Source of the DNA: Caballeronia terrestris
GTDB taxonomy: Bacteria > Pseudomonadota > Gammaproteobacteria > Burkholderiales > Burkholderiaceae
Assembly: GCF_001544515.1 (NCBI RefSeq)
Contig: NZ_FCOL02000008.1
Span: forward strand, 144,681-208,680
Direction: 5' to 3'
Length of the DNA stretch: 64,000 nucleotides
In this document: positions 10,097 to 18,597 of the stretch, in pieces
Numbering within the stretch: position 1 is the stretch's first letter
How the letters are laid out: each line of letters opens with the position of its first letter
Made by a program: the position numbers and the translations under genes
The notes under the pieces: generated by a model
Database searches by the model: none
What the model saw: the letters and a program-made list of their open reading frames with translations, nothing else
What the model was told of the DNA's origin: nothing

Positions 10097-11101
10097 TCAA
10101 ATCACTCCGGATTTTAAGGGTACAAAGAAAACACGATCGAGCTGCGACTCCCGCCATTGCGTGGCCGACACGCGCTCGACGAGCGTCAGCACCTGCGACT
10201 GTGCGCTTTGCGAGCCGACCGGCGCGACGAGCCTGCCACCGATCGCCAGTTGCTCTAGCAGCGCCTGCGGCACGTCGAGCCCGGCGCACGCGATGACGAT
10301 GGCATCGAACGGCGCCGCCGCCGGCAGGCCGAGCCGGCCGTCGCCGTAATGCAGGCGAATGTTCGGCACGCGCAGTGGCCGCAGGTTGAGCTTCGCGCGC
10401 TCCGACAGCGGACGCACGCGCTCGATCGAATACACATCGGCCGAGACCAGCGACAGCACCGCCGCCTGATAGCCGCAGCCAGTGCCGATCTCCAGCACTT
10501 TCGTGAGCGTCCGGCCCGCCGCGACGAGTTCGATCATGCGCGCGACCACGGACGGCTTCGAGATGGTCTGATGATGGCCGATCGGCAGCGCCGCGTCTTC
10601 ATAAGCCTGCGCGGCGAGTCCGGGATCGACGAACATATGGCGCGGCACGACAGACATCGCGTTCAGCACGCGCGCGTCGGTGATACCGTTCGCGCGCAGC
10701 CGTTCGACCATGCGTTCGCGAACCCGTTCCGAGGTCAGCGCATGCGTCGTGTTCAGCGCAACATTCGGGGCGCCGCGCTTGACGCTGACGTTTGATTCAC
10801 GGTGCTCGTTTTGACGCGGCGCCGCGCGCAAAGCGCCGGGCAGCGGCTTCGTCACGGGACTCGGGACCAGACTCGCCGAACGCGTCACGACCGGCTTGGC
10901 CGGTTTGACCACGGCGGCGTTCGCATCGGCGGCTTTGAGCGGCGTATTACGCGAGACTGTCGATCCGACGCCCGGCACCGAGCGCAACGCGCCGCCCGCC
11001 GGCTTCGCGCGCGCCTGATCCGCGCGGGCAACCGACTTGCGCGGCTCGCGCACGAGATCGGCGAGCGCCAGCGGAAAGCGCTTCGCGCGCTCGTCCGTCA
11101 T
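10097..11101 (-). CDS. pcm: Protein-L-isoaspartate O-methyltransferase with N-terminal extension
   Basis: 334 residues. The C-terminal ~205 residues are a standard PCMT ([30 protein letters not shown], then SAM motif [15 protein letters not shown]). It methylates isoaspartyl residues to start repair of damaged proteins. The first ~125 residues are a low-complexity, basic, Ala/Pro-rich extension ([20 protein letters not shown]) absent from the ~210-residue classical enzyme. The ATG at 11099-11101 overlaps the surE stop as ATGA, indicating translational coupling. Confidence 0.92.
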   Translation of the reverse strand: MTDERAKRFPLALADLVREPRKSVARADQARAKPAGGALRSVPGVGSTVSRNTPLKAADANAAVVKPAKPVVTRSASLVPSPVTKPLPGALRAAPRQNEHRESNVSVKRGAPNVALNTTHALTSERVRERMVERLRANGITDARVLNAMSVVPRHMFVDPGLAAQAYEDAALPIGHHQTISKPSVVARMIELVAAGRTLTKVLEIGTGCGYQAAVLSLVSADVYSIERVRPLSERAKLNLRPLRVPNIRLHYGDGRLGLPAAAPFDAIVIACAGLDVPQALLEQLAIGGRLVAPVGSQSAQSQVLTLVERVSATQWRESQLDRVFFVPLKSGVI

Positions 11102-11856
11102 GAGCGATGGCTCCCGGCCAGCGCCCACTCGCGCGTCTCGGTGAGCAGCTTCGTGTGAGTCAGATCGAGTTGCAGCGGCGTGATCGACACATGGCCGTTC
11201 GCGACCGCGTGGAAATCGGTGCCTTCGCTGGCATCGAGCGCATCGCCCGACGGGCCGATCCAGTAGATCGGATTGCCGCGCGGATCGGTCTGCCGGATCA
11301 CCGGCTGCGACGGATGACGCTTGCCGAGCCGCGTCACCTGCCAGTCGCCCAGTTGCTCGTAAGGCAGGCTCGGGATGTTGACGTTCAAGAGCGGATGCCC
11401 GGGCATCGGGTGCTCGAGAAAATGCGCGACGATTTCAGCCGCGACGCGCGCCGCCGAATCGAGATGCAGCCAGTCGCGGCCGACGAGCGAAAACGCGATC
11501 GCCGGGATGCCGAACATGAAGCCTTCGGTGGCGGCGGCGACGGTGCCGGAATACAGCGTATCCTCGCCGACGTTCTGGCCGTTGTTGATGCCCGAGACGA
11601 CGAGGTCCGGCTGCTCTTCGAGCATGCCGGTGAGCGCGATGTGGACGGAATCGGTGGGCGTGCCGTTCACGTAGTTGAAGCCGTTCGCCGCCTGATGGAT
11701 CGTGAGCGGGCGCGAGAGCGTGAGCGAGTTCGAGGCGCCGCTGCAGTTCTGCTCGGGCGCCATCACCGTGACGTCACCGAGCGGCACCATGGCCTCGTAC
11801 AACACGTTGAGGCCGCGCGCCAGATAACCGTCGTCGTTGCTGAGTAGGATTCGCAT
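11098..11856 (-). CDS. surE: 5'/3'-nucleotidase SurE
   Basis: 252-residue survival protein SurE, a metal-dependent phosphatase acting on nucleoside monophosphates, 3'-AMP and short polyphosphate. The N-terminal signature [11 protein letters not shown] carries the metal-binding Asp pair; [22 protein letters not shown] is the second conserved block. Start at ATG 11854-11856, the canonical N-terminus. First gene of surE-pcm-nlpD-rpoS, a classic stationary-phase operon. Confidence 0.96.
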   Translation of the reverse strand: MRILLSNDDGYLARGLNVLYEAMVPLGDVTVMAPEQNCSGASNSLTLSRPLTIHQAANGFNYVNGTPTDSVHIALTGMLEEQPDLVVSGINNGQNVGEDTLYSGTVAAATEGFMFGIPAIAFSLVGRDWLHLDSAARVAAEIVAHFLEHPMPGHPLLNVNIPSLPYEQLGDWQVTRLGKRHPSQPVIRQTDPRGNPIYWIGPSGDALDASEGTDFHAVANGHVSITPLQLDLTHTKLLTETREWALAGSHRS

Positions 11857-11954
11857 CCGACGATTGTAACCGAGGAAAGATGGCACGCGAACGACTCGCC
11901 AAGCGCCTCGCGGCAAGCCTGAACTACACTTACGCGACCTCATAAGGAGACGAC

Positions 11955-12929
11955 ATGCGCGCCGTTCGATGCACCCGCCACGGACCCCCGGAGACGCTTT
12001 CCATCGAGACCTTGCCCGACCTGCATCCCGCGGCGGGCGAAGTCGTTATCGACGTGAAAGCGGCGAGCGTCAACTTCCCGGACGTCCTCATCATTCAGAA
12101 CAAATATCAGTTCAAGCCACCCTTGCCTTTCACGCCCGGCGCCGAGCTCGCGGGCATCGTGCGCGAAACCGGTGCGGGCGTGACGCGTCTGAAGCCAGGG
12201 ATGCGCGTCGCGGCCTACACCGCGCACGGCGCGTTCGCCGAGCAGGCGCTCGCGCGCGAGGACGCGTGCGTCGCGCTCCCCGACGACGTCGATCTCGCGA
12301 GCGCCTCCGCCTTCACGCTCGCGTACGGCACGTCGTATCACGCGCTCGCGGATCGTGCGGCGCTCGTGGCCGGCGAGACGCTGCTCGTGCTCGGGGCGGC
12401 GGGCGGCGTCGGACTCGCGGCGGTGCAGATCGGCAAGGCGCTAGGCGCGCGGGTGATCGCGGCCGCATCGAGCGCGGAGAAACTCACGGTCTGTTCCGCA
12501 AACGGCGCGGACGCGACGATCGACTATTCGCGCGAGGATCTGCGCGAGCGCATCAAGGCGCTCACCGACGGGCGCGGCCCCGACGTGATCTTCGATCCGG
12601 TCGGCGGCGAATATGCCGAACCAGCATTTCGCAGCATAGCGTGGCGCGGACGCTATCTAGTCGTCGGGTTTGCGAACGGCGAGATCCCGAAGCTGCCGTT
12701 CAACTTGCCGCTACTGAAAGGCGCGAGCATCGTCGGCGTGTTCTGGGGCGATCACATGAAGCGCGAAGCCGAACTCGGCGCGGCGGGATTCGAGCGCATG
12801 GTCGGCTGGATCAGGGAGGGCAAGCTCAAGCCGCACGTGTCGAAGCGGTATACGCTCGACGAAACGCCCCAGGCGCTCGACGACATGGCGCATCGCCGCG
12901 TGACGGGGAAAGTGGTCATCGAGCCGTGA
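11955..12929 (+). CDS. NADPH:quinone oxidoreductase-like MDR family protein
   Basis: 324-residue medium-chain dehydrogenase/reductase of the zinc-free quinone-oxidoreductase branch. N-terminal GroES-like domain ([16 protein letters not shown]) and nucleotide-binding fold with glycine motif [15 protein letters not shown] near residue 145. No zinc-ligand set is visible. It likely reduces quinones or other enones with NADPH; the true substrate is unknown. AAGGAG lies just before the ATG. It is divergent from surE with only 98 bp between the starts. Confidence 0.87.
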   Translation: MRAVRCTRHGPPETLSIETLPDLHPAAGEVVIDVKAASVNFPDVLIIQNKYQFKPPLPFTPGAELAGIVRETGAGVTRLKPGMRVAAYTAHGAFAEQALAREDACVALPDDVDLASASAFTLAYGTSYHALADRAALVAGETLLVLGAAGGVGLAAVQIGKALGARVIAAASSAEKLTVCSANGADATIDYSREDLRERIKALTDGRGPDVIFDPVGGEYAEPAFRSIAWRGRYLVVGFANGEIPKLPFNLPLLKGASIVGVFWGDHMKREAELGAAGFERMVGWIREGKLKPHVSKRYTLDETPQALDDMAHRRVTGKVVIEP

Positions 12930-12945
12930 ACGGCTGATACAAAAG

Positions 12946-12979
12946 TGGCGCGCCCGATTAATTCAGGCGCGCCATTTTT
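12946..12979 (+). terminator. Intrinsic terminator, partly bidirectional
   Basis: TGGCGCGCC / GGCGCGCCA, a perfect 9-bp stem with an 11-nt loop, followed by TTTTT. The opposite strand reads CACTTTTG after the stem, so it may also serve the convergent ABC-transporter operon, whose permease gene ends at 13002. Confidence 0.88.
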
Positions 12980-13001
12980 CCGCGCAATGCATCGCGGGAA
13001 G

Positions 13002-13826
13002 TTAGAGCTTCTCCGTCTCCCCCGTCTTCGGCTGCCACTTCATCAGCCGACGCTCGACCAGCGCGACGATGCCGTCCAGCACCAGTGCGAACGCCGTCAG
13101 CACGAGAATGCCGGCGAACACTGTATTGATGTCAAACGTGCCTTCGGCTTGCAAGATCAAATAACCGACTCCCCGCGCCGAGCCAAGATATTCGCCCACC
13201 ACCGAGCCGACGAACGCCAGCCCCACCGACGTATGCAGGCTGGAAAACACCCAGCTCGTCGCGCTCGGCAGGTAGACATGGCGCAACAATTGTTTGCGAT
13301 TCGCGCCAAGCATGCGCGCGTTCGCGAGCACGACCGGGCTGACTTCCTTCACGCCCTGATAGACGTTGAAGAACACGATGAAGAACACGAGCGTCACGCC
13401 GAGCGCCACCTTCGACCAGATCCCGAGCCCGAACCACACCGCGAAAATCGGCGCGAGGATCACGCGCGGCATCGAGTTGGCGGCCTTGATGTACGGATCG
13501 AGGAGAGCGCTCATCAGCGGCGCGAGCGCGAGCCACAAGCCGACGCCAAGTCCCAGCACCGTGCCGATCGTGAACGCGAGCACGGTTTCGATCAGCGTCA
13601 CCCAGAGGTGCACGTAGATTTCACCGGTCGTGAACCATTCCCAGATGCGCAGCAGCACCTTCTGCGGCTCGCCGAAGAAGAACGCGGCCTTGCTGTTGTC
13701 GTCGAAATAAAAGGCCGGGAGCAGCGTCGGGCTCGTCAGCACGTACCAGAGCAGGAAGCACATGACGAGCAGCAGCCATTGCCAAAGCACCAGATTTGCG
13801 CGATTCGGGCGCAATTTCTTCCACAT
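13002..13826 (-). CDS. ABC transporter permease (NitT/TauT/SsuC type)
   Basis: 274-residue inner-membrane permease with about six hydrophobic helices and the EAA-loop region (NARMLGANRKQLLRHVYLPSA) that contacts the ATPase. Start ATG 13824-13826 (MWKKLRPNRANL) lies 20 bp after the ATPase stop. The frame extends further upstream, but only by reading through the ATPase gene. Third gene of a binding protein-ATPase-permease operon; substrate unknown. Confidence 0.9.
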   Translation of the reverse strand: MWKKLRPNRANLVLWQWLLLVMCFLLWYVLTSPTLLPAFYFDDNSKAAFFFGEPQKVLLRIWEWFTTGEIYVHLWVTLIETVLAFTIGTVLGLGVGLWLALAPLMSALLDPYIKAANSMPRVILAPIFAVWFGLGIWSKVALGVTLVFFIVFFNVYQGVKEVSPVVLANARMLGANRKQLLRHVYLPSATSWVFSSLHTSVGLAFVGSVVGEYLGSARGVGYLILQAEGTFDINTVFAGILVLTAFALVLDGIVALVERRLMKWQPKTGETEKL

Positions 13827-13846
13827 GATTGTCGTTAGGCCTCGAA

Positions 13847-14677
13847 TTAGACGGCGGTGAGCTGCTGCTGATAGCCCTTCAGCACCTCTTCGCGCAGCAC
13901 GCCCCAGATTTGCGCATGCAATTCGACGAAGCGCGGATGCGAGCGAATCTCGGCGACATCGCGCGGACGCGGCAAATCGATCGTGAATTCGCCGATCGGA
14001 TGCGTGCCCGGCCCCGCCGACAGCACGACCACGCGGTCGGACATCGAAATCGCCTCGTCCAGGTCGTGCGTGATGAAGAGCACGGCCTTGCGCTTCGCCG
14101 CCCACAAGTCGAGCAGCTCGTTTTCCATGAGCTGGCGCGTCTGGATGTCGAGCGCGGAGAACGGCTCGTCCATCAGGATGATGTCGGGATCGAGGATCAG
14201 CGTCTGCGCCATGCCGACGCGCTTTCTCATGCCGCCCGATAGCTGATGCGGATAGCGGTCGCCGAAGCCGCCAAGGCCTACGCGCTTCAGCCACTCCTCG
14301 CCGCGTTCGCGCGCCTCGTTTTTCGGCACGCCGCGAAACGCGAGACCGGCGGTGACGTTATCGATTGCCGAGCGCCACGGCATCAGCGCTTCGGCCTGGA
14401 ACATGTAGCCCGCGCGCCGGTTGATGCCAGCGAGCGGTTCGCCGAACACCGTCACCTCACCCGACGACGGCTGCAACAGCCCCGCGCCGATGTTGAGCAG
14501 CGTGGACTTGCCGCAGCCCGTCGGGCCGACCACGGATACAAACTCGCCCGGCGCGATCCGCAGCGTCGTCTGGCTGACGGCGGTGTAACGCGCGTTGCGG
14601 TCGTCGCGCGACGTGAACGTGCAGATGATGTTCTCGAGCGCGAGCGCGTAAGGCGACGTGAGGGACGTGGGCGCCAT
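13847..14677 (-). CDS. ABC transporter ATP-binding protein (NitT/TauT type)
   Basis: 276-residue ATPase with Walker A GPTGCGKS, Q-loop (FQAEALMPW), signature LSGGM, Walker B IILMDEP and H-loop ITHD. It energises the permease encoded just downstream. It begins 3 bp after the stop of the binding-protein gene. Sequence alone places it in the nitrate/sulfonate/taurine-like importer class and does not fix the substrate. Confidence 0.92.
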   Translation of the reverse strand: MAPTSLTSPYALALENIICTFTSRDDRNARYTAVSQTTLRIAPGEFVSVVGPTGCGKSTLLNIGAGLLQPSSGEVTVFGEPLAGINRRAGYMFQAEALMPWRSAIDNVTAGLAFRGVPKNEARERGEEWLKRVGLGGFGDRYPHQLSGGMRKRVGMAQTLILDPDIILMDEPFSALDIQTRQLMENELLDLWAAKRKAVLFITHDLDEAISMSDRVVVLSAGPGTHPIGEFTIDLPRPRDVAEIRSHPRFVELHAQIWGVLREEVLKGYQQQLTAV

Positions 14678-14680
14678 CGC

Positions 14681-15718
14681 TTACGCCTTGACCGTCGCGA
14701 GCGCCTTCTTGACGAAGTCGTTCGTCCACGTCTTCGACAGGTCGATCGGCTTGCCCTTCACCGTCTGGTCGAACGCCTGCAATGTCCTGAGCGAAGTCGC
14801 GGGACCGTCGGCGGGCATCAGGCCGTCCGGCGACAGCGCTTCCTTCACGTGCTGCCACGAGTCGAGATAGAGTGCGCGGTCGCCTAGCAGATAGCCTTCT
14901 GGCACGGTCGCGATCAGCTCGGACCCCGATGCCGTCTGCAGCCACTTCAGCGCGCGGACCATCGCGTTGGTGAGCGCCTGCGTCGTGTTCGGGTTCTTGT
15001 TGATGAAACTCTGCGACGCGTACAGACACCCCGCCGGCATGTTGCCGCCGAAGACGTTCTTCGTATCGGCGAGCGTACGCGTATCGGAGATGATGCGGAT
15101 ATCGCCCGAGCGTTCGAGCTTGGTCATCACGGGATCGAGGTTCGCGATGGCGTCGATCTGGCCGGATTGCAGCGCGGCAATCGCGCCGGCGCCCGCGCCC
15201 ACGCCGATGAACGCGACGTCGCTCGCGGTGAGCCCCGCCTTCGCGAGCACGTAGCTCGCCATGATCGACGTCGACGAACCGGGTGCCGTCACGCCGATCT
15301 TCTTGCCCTTCAGGTCGGCGACGGTCTTGTAGTTCGGCATCGCCTTCTTCGATACCGCGAACACGATCTGCGGCGCGCGCCCTTGCAGCACGAATTCGCG
15401 GAACATCTGGCCTTTCGCCTGCAAGAGCAGCGTGTGCTCGAACGCGCCCGACACGACATCGGCACTGCCGCCGACCGCCGCCTGCAGCGCCTTCGCGCCG
15501 CCCGCGAAATCCGAGATCTCGACTTCGAGCCCTTCGTCCTTGAAGTAATTGCGGCGCTCGGCGATGGTGAGCGGCAGGTAATAGAACAGGTTCTTGCCGC
15601 CGACCGCGACGGCCACCTTCGGCTGCTCCGGCTTCGCCTGCGCGAATGCGAGCGGCGCGCCCGACACTACACCGCCTGCGAGCACGGCACCGCTCGCAAT
15701 GAACGTTCTGCGTTTCAT
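14681..15718 (-). CDS. ABC transporter substrate-binding protein (NMT1/TauA-like)
   Basis: 345-residue periplasmic binding protein. The N-terminus MKRRTFIASGAVLAGG followed by APLAFAQA is a signal peptide with a twin-arginine flavour, though only RRTF is seen. The mature part has the SsuA/TauA/THI5-like fold signature (YYLPLTIAERRNYFKDEGL, GGAKALQAAVGGSADVV). Possible ligands are sulfonates, nitrate-like ions, aromatic acids or pyrimidines; none can be chosen from sequence. It starts 56 bp after the CoA-transferase stop and is probably co-transcribed. Confidence 0.9.
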   Translation of the reverse strand: MKRRTFIASGAVLAGGVVSGAPLAFAQAKPEQPKVAVAVGGKNLFYYLPLTIAERRNYFKDEGLEVEISDFAGGAKALQAAVGGSADVVSGAFEHTLLLQAKGQMFREFVLQGRAPQIVFAVSKKAMPNYKTVADLKGKKIGVTAPGSSTSIMASYVLAKAGLTASDVAFIGVGAGAGAIAALQSGQIDAIANLDPVMTKLERSGDIRIISDTRTLADTKNVFGGNMPAGCLYASQSFINKNPNTTQALTNAMVRALKWLQTASGSELIATVPEGYLLGDRALYLDSWQHVKEALSPDGLMPADGPATSLRTLQAFDQTVKGKPIDLSKTWTNDFVKKALATVKA

Positions 15719-15774
15719 CGACTTCTGTCTCCGATTTCTTGTGGTCTTGTTTCTTGTGGTCTGGTCTGCCGCGG

Positions 15775-16980
15775 CTAAATCACCTTCGCCGCTCGCAGCC
15801 TCGCGATATCGTCAGGATCATACCCGAGCGATTGAAGGACTTCATCCGTGTGTTCACCCAGCTGCGGCCCGAGCCAGCGCGTTTCGCCGGGCGTCTCCGA
15901 GAGCTTCGGCGTGACGTTCGGCAGCGTGATCTCGCGACCGTCCTGCCACGGAAAACGCTGCAGCATCTGGCGCGCGATGTATTGCGGATCGGTGAACATG
16001 TCGGCGACGCTGTAGATGCGCCCCGCCGGCACGTCGGCAGCATTGAGCACCGCGAGCGCCTCGTCGATGCTGCGCGGCGCGAGCCACGCGCCAATCGCCG
16101 CGTCGATTTCCTGCGTGCGCGGCACGCGGCCGTCGTTCGATGCGAGCGCGGGATCGTTCGCGAGATCGTCGCGTCCGATGGCGTTCATCAGGCGCTTGAA
16201 GATCGGATCGCTGTTGCCGCCGATCACGACGCTGCCGTCGCGGCACGGATACGTGTTAGACGGCACGATGCCCGGCAGCGACGCGCCCGTGCGCTCGCGC
16301 ACGAGCCCGTACACGCCGTATTCCGGCACGACGCTTTCCATCATGTTGAAGACGGCTTCGTAGAGCGCGACATCGACCACCTGCCCGCGTCCGCCGTTCA
16401 CCTGCTTGTGATGCAGCGCCATTAGCGCGCCGATCACGCCGTGCAGCGCCGCGATCGAATCGCCGATCGAAATGCCGATGCGCGGCGGCGGCAAGTCGGG
16501 ATAACCGGTGATGTGCCGCAAGCCGCCCATCGATTCCGCGATCGCGCCGAAGCCCGGCCGGTCGCGATACGGCCCTGTCTGCCCATAGCCGGACAAGCGC
16601 ACCATGACGAGCCCTGGATTCTCCGCCGACAAGACCTCGTAGCCGAGCCCGAGCTTTTCGAGCAGCCCCGGCCTGAAGTTCTCGACGACGATATCGGCTT
16701 CCTTCGCGAGCCGCCGCACAATCTCCTTGCCCTCCTCGGCCTTGAGATTCACGGTCACGGACTTCTTGTTGCGCGCCTGCACGGCCCACCAGAGCGACGT
16801 CCCGCCGACTTCCGGGTAGAGCTTGCGCCATTTGCGCAGCGGATCGCCGCCGTTCGGGTCTTCGATCTTGATGACGTCGGCGCCGAATTCGCCCATGAAG
16901 CGCGCGGCGAAAGGCCCGGCGATCAGCGTGCCGAGTTCCAGCACCTTGACGCCGGCGAGCGGTCCGGTCGATGCGGTCAT
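15775..16980 (-). CDS. CaiB/BaiF (class III) CoA-transferase
   Basis: 401-residue class III CoA-transferase. N-terminal GVKVLELGTLIAGPFAARFMGEFGADVIKIEDP is the family hallmark, with the expected catalytic aspartate in the block GIGSIDGDS-like ISIGDSIAALHG region; VVENFRPGLLEKLGLGY is also conserved. The family moves CoA between organic acids such as carnitine, oxalate, succinate or mesaconate. Its place at the head of an ABC-importer operon suggests that it activates the imported acid, but this is inference. The donor and acceptor are not known. Confidence 0.87.
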   Translation of the reverse strand: MTASTGPLAGVKVLELGTLIAGPFAARFMGEFGADVIKIEDPNGGDPLRKWRKLYPEVGGTSLWWAVQARNKKSVTVNLKAEEGKEIVRRLAKEADIVVENFRPGLLEKLGLGYEVLSAENPGLVMVRLSGYGQTGPYRDRPGFGAIAESMGGLRHITGYPDLPPPRIGISIGDSIAALHGVIGALMALHHKQVNGGRGQVVDVALYEAVFNMMESVVPEYGVYGLVRERTGASLPGIVPSNTYPCRDGSVVIGGNSDPIFKRLMNAIGRDDLANDPALASNDGRVPRTQEIDAAIGAWLAPRSIDEALAVLNAADVPAGRIYSVADMFTDPQYIARQMLQRFPWQDGREITLPNVTPKLSETPGETRWLGPQLGEHTDEVLQSLGYDPDDIARLRAAKVI

Positions 16981-16994
16981 GTCGTCTCCTGTCG

Positions 16995-17118
16995 ACCAGA
17001 GTTGGCGCTTTAGCGCCTTACTCTGGTCCCATGCAACGTAGTTGCGGTCGATGAGAGTTAGCGCTGTCGGCCTGAGTTGGCGCTTTAGCGCTTACTCAGG
17101 CCCTATGCGCCTTACTCT
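16995..17118. repeat. Cluster A of a modular palindromic intergenic repeat
   Basis: Unit 1 (16995-17027): ACCAGAG-TT-GGCGC-TTTA-GCGCC-TTA-CTCTGGT, a hairpin with a 7-bp outer and a 5-bp inner stem. Unit 3 (17071-17100) is the same hairpin, but its outer arms read CCTGAG/CTCAGG, so two opposed bases changed together. Between them lies a left half only (about 17054-17070, GAGAGTTAGCGCTGTCGG), and after them a right half only (about 17107-17118, CGCCTTACTCTG). Spacers are GTCG-like and CCC(A/T)ATGC-like. It lies between the DUF1653 gene and the CoA-transferase gene. Confidence 0.8.
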
Positions 17119-17157
17119 GGCCCCACGAAAGGTTGTTGCTTTGTTCGCGTCCGCTTC

Positions 17158-17382
17158 TCAGAGCGGAATGTCGAGCGCTTTGAAGCGCGGCGTGCCGTCG
17201 TCGAGCGTGCCGTTGAACATCTCGGCCGGACGCACCCACAAGCCGCGCTCATGCGGCCACAGGTGTTCGTAGACGATCATCGTCTCCTCGGTTTCGGAAT
17301 GCCGCGCCACGCCGATCACGCGATACAGCCCGCCCTTGTAGTGCCGATGCGTGGCGAGCGCCTTTGCTTGTTCTTCAGTCAT
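17158..17382 (-). CDS. DUF1653 domain protein
   Basis: 74-residue small protein of the DUF1653 family (HYKGGLYRVIGVARHSETEE, VYEHLWPHERGLWVRP). Function unknown. Start at ATG 17380-17382 (MTEEQAKAL), which lies 10 bp after the recR stop and suggests co-transcription with recR. The upstream in-frame extension runs through recR and is rejected. Confidence 0.82.
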   Translation of the reverse strand: MTEEQAKALATHRHYKGGLYRVIGVARHSETEETMIVYEHLWPHERGLWVRPAEMFNGTLDDGTPRFKALDIPL

Positions 17383-17392
17383 TCGATCAGTC

Positions 17393-17989
17393 CTATACAG
17401 AGCGCCGGTCCAGCATCGCGCGTGCGATCGTCCCGGCATCGACGTATTCCAGTTCGCCACCTACCGGCACGCCGCGCGCAAGACGCGTCACCTTCAGCCC
17501 CTTCGACTTGAGCGTCTGGGCCAGATAGTGCGCGGTCGCCTCGCCTTCGTTCGTGAAGTTCGTCGCGAGGACGACTTCCTGCACGATGCCGTCGTTCGCG
17601 CGGCTGATCAGCCGGTCGAAGTGAATCTCTTTCGGACCGATGCCGTCGAGCGGACTCAGATGGCCCATCAGCACGAAATAGAGCCCGCGATACGTGAGCG
17701 TCTGTTCGAGCATGATCTGGTCGGCGGGCGTCTCGACGACGCACAACAGCGCCGGATCGCGCTCCGGATCGCTGCACACTTCGCAGATCTGCGCCTCGGT
17801 GAACGTGTTGCACTTCTCGCAGTGCTTCAGGTGCTCGGTGGCGAACACGAGCGATCGCCCGAGCTTTTCCGCGCCCGGGCGATCGTGCTGCATCAGGTGA
17901 TAGGCCATGCGCTGCGCCGACTTCGGACCGACGCCCGGCAGCACACGCAGCGCTTCGACGAGCGCCGACAACGCGGAAGGTTGTTTCAT
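17393..17989 (-). CDS. recR: Recombination mediator RecR
   Basis: 198 residues, the family length. N-terminal helix-hairpin-helix ([19 protein letters not shown]), a four-Cys zinc finger ([16 protein letters not shown]) and a Toprim domain ([17 protein letters not shown]). RecR works with RecF/RecO to load RecA at single-strand gaps. It lies 30 bp downstream of ybaB in the conserved dnaX-ybaB-recR block. Confidence 0.96.
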   Translation of the reverse strand: MKQPSALSALVEALRVLPGVGPKSAQRMAYHLMQHDRPGAEKLGRSLVFATEHLKHCEKCNTFTEAQICEVCSDPERDPALLCVVETPADQIMLEQTLTYRGLYFVLMGHLSPLDGIGPKEIHFDRLISRANDGIVQEVVLATNFTNEGEATAHYLAQTLKSKGLKVTRLARGVPVGGELEYVDAGTIARAMLDRRSV

Positions 17990-18019
17990 GTGTTCCTGCG
18001 ATGGACGCGCGACGCGCCC

Positions 18020-18346
18020 TTAAAACGGCATCTTGAAACCCGGCGGCATCGGCATGCCGGCTGTCATGCCGCTCATCTTTTCCTGAGTGGTGGCCTCGGC
18101 CTTGCGCACCGCGTCGTTGAAGGCGGCGGCGACGAGGTCTTCGAGCATGTCCTTGTCGTCGGCGAGCAGGCTCGGGTCGATCTGCACGCGGCGCACGTCG
18201 TTCTTGCAGGTCATCGTCACCTTGACGAGGCCCGCGCCCGACTGCCCTTCCACCTCGATCAGCGCGAGCTGGTCCTGCATCTTCTTCATGTTTTCCTGCA
18301 TCTGCTGGGCCTGCTTCATCAGCCCGGCGAGTTGATTCTTCATCAT
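18020..18346 (-). CDS. YbaB/EbfC family nucleoid-associated protein
   Basis: 108-residue DNA-binding protein of the YbaB/EbfC family, matching the family length. N-terminal [20 protein letters not shown] is the typical amphipathic start, followed by [22 protein letters not shown] core strands. It is a dimeric nucleoid protein that often lies between dnaX and recR, as here. The start is either of two adjacent ATGs (18346 or 18343); AAGGAG precedes both. Confidence 0.93.
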   Translation of the reverse strand: MMKNQLAGLMKQAQQMQENMKKMQDQLALIEVEGQSGAGLVKVTMTCKNDVRRVQIDPSLLADDKDMLEDLVAAAFNDAVRKAEATTQEKMSGMTAGMPMPPGFKMPF

Positions 18347-18500
18347 GATGTGGCTCCTTGCCTGGATCGGGGTAATGCAGATCAGTGACGGACGCGTCCG
18401 GTTGCGTTGCTTTGCCGGCGCGTATCTCGAGAAACTTTGCGCGCGACCCTTGCGCCTTATCGGCGGGCGTTCGATTCATCAGTTGCGGGCGCTGTCGGAT

Positions 18501-18597
18501 CAGAGTTAGCGCTGTCGATCGAAGTTGGCGCTCTTTAGCGCTTCCTCTGGCCCCATGCGCTTATTCCGATCCCATGCGCGTTACTCTGGTCGCATGC
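18501..18597. repeat. Cluster B of the modular palindromic repeat, overlapping the dnaX 3' end
   Basis: The same modules as cluster A, in the same order. First a left half (CAGAGTTAGCGCTGTCGATC, 18501-18520), then a full hairpin (GAAGTTGGCGCT..TTTAGCGCTTCCTCTGG, 18521-18550). Two right halves follow (GCGCTTATTCCGAT and GCGTTACTCTGGT), each trailed by a C(C/G)CATGC spacer. The last right half contains the dnaX stop codon (18581-18583) and its final residues. It fills the gap between dnaX and ybaB. Confidence 0.75.
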
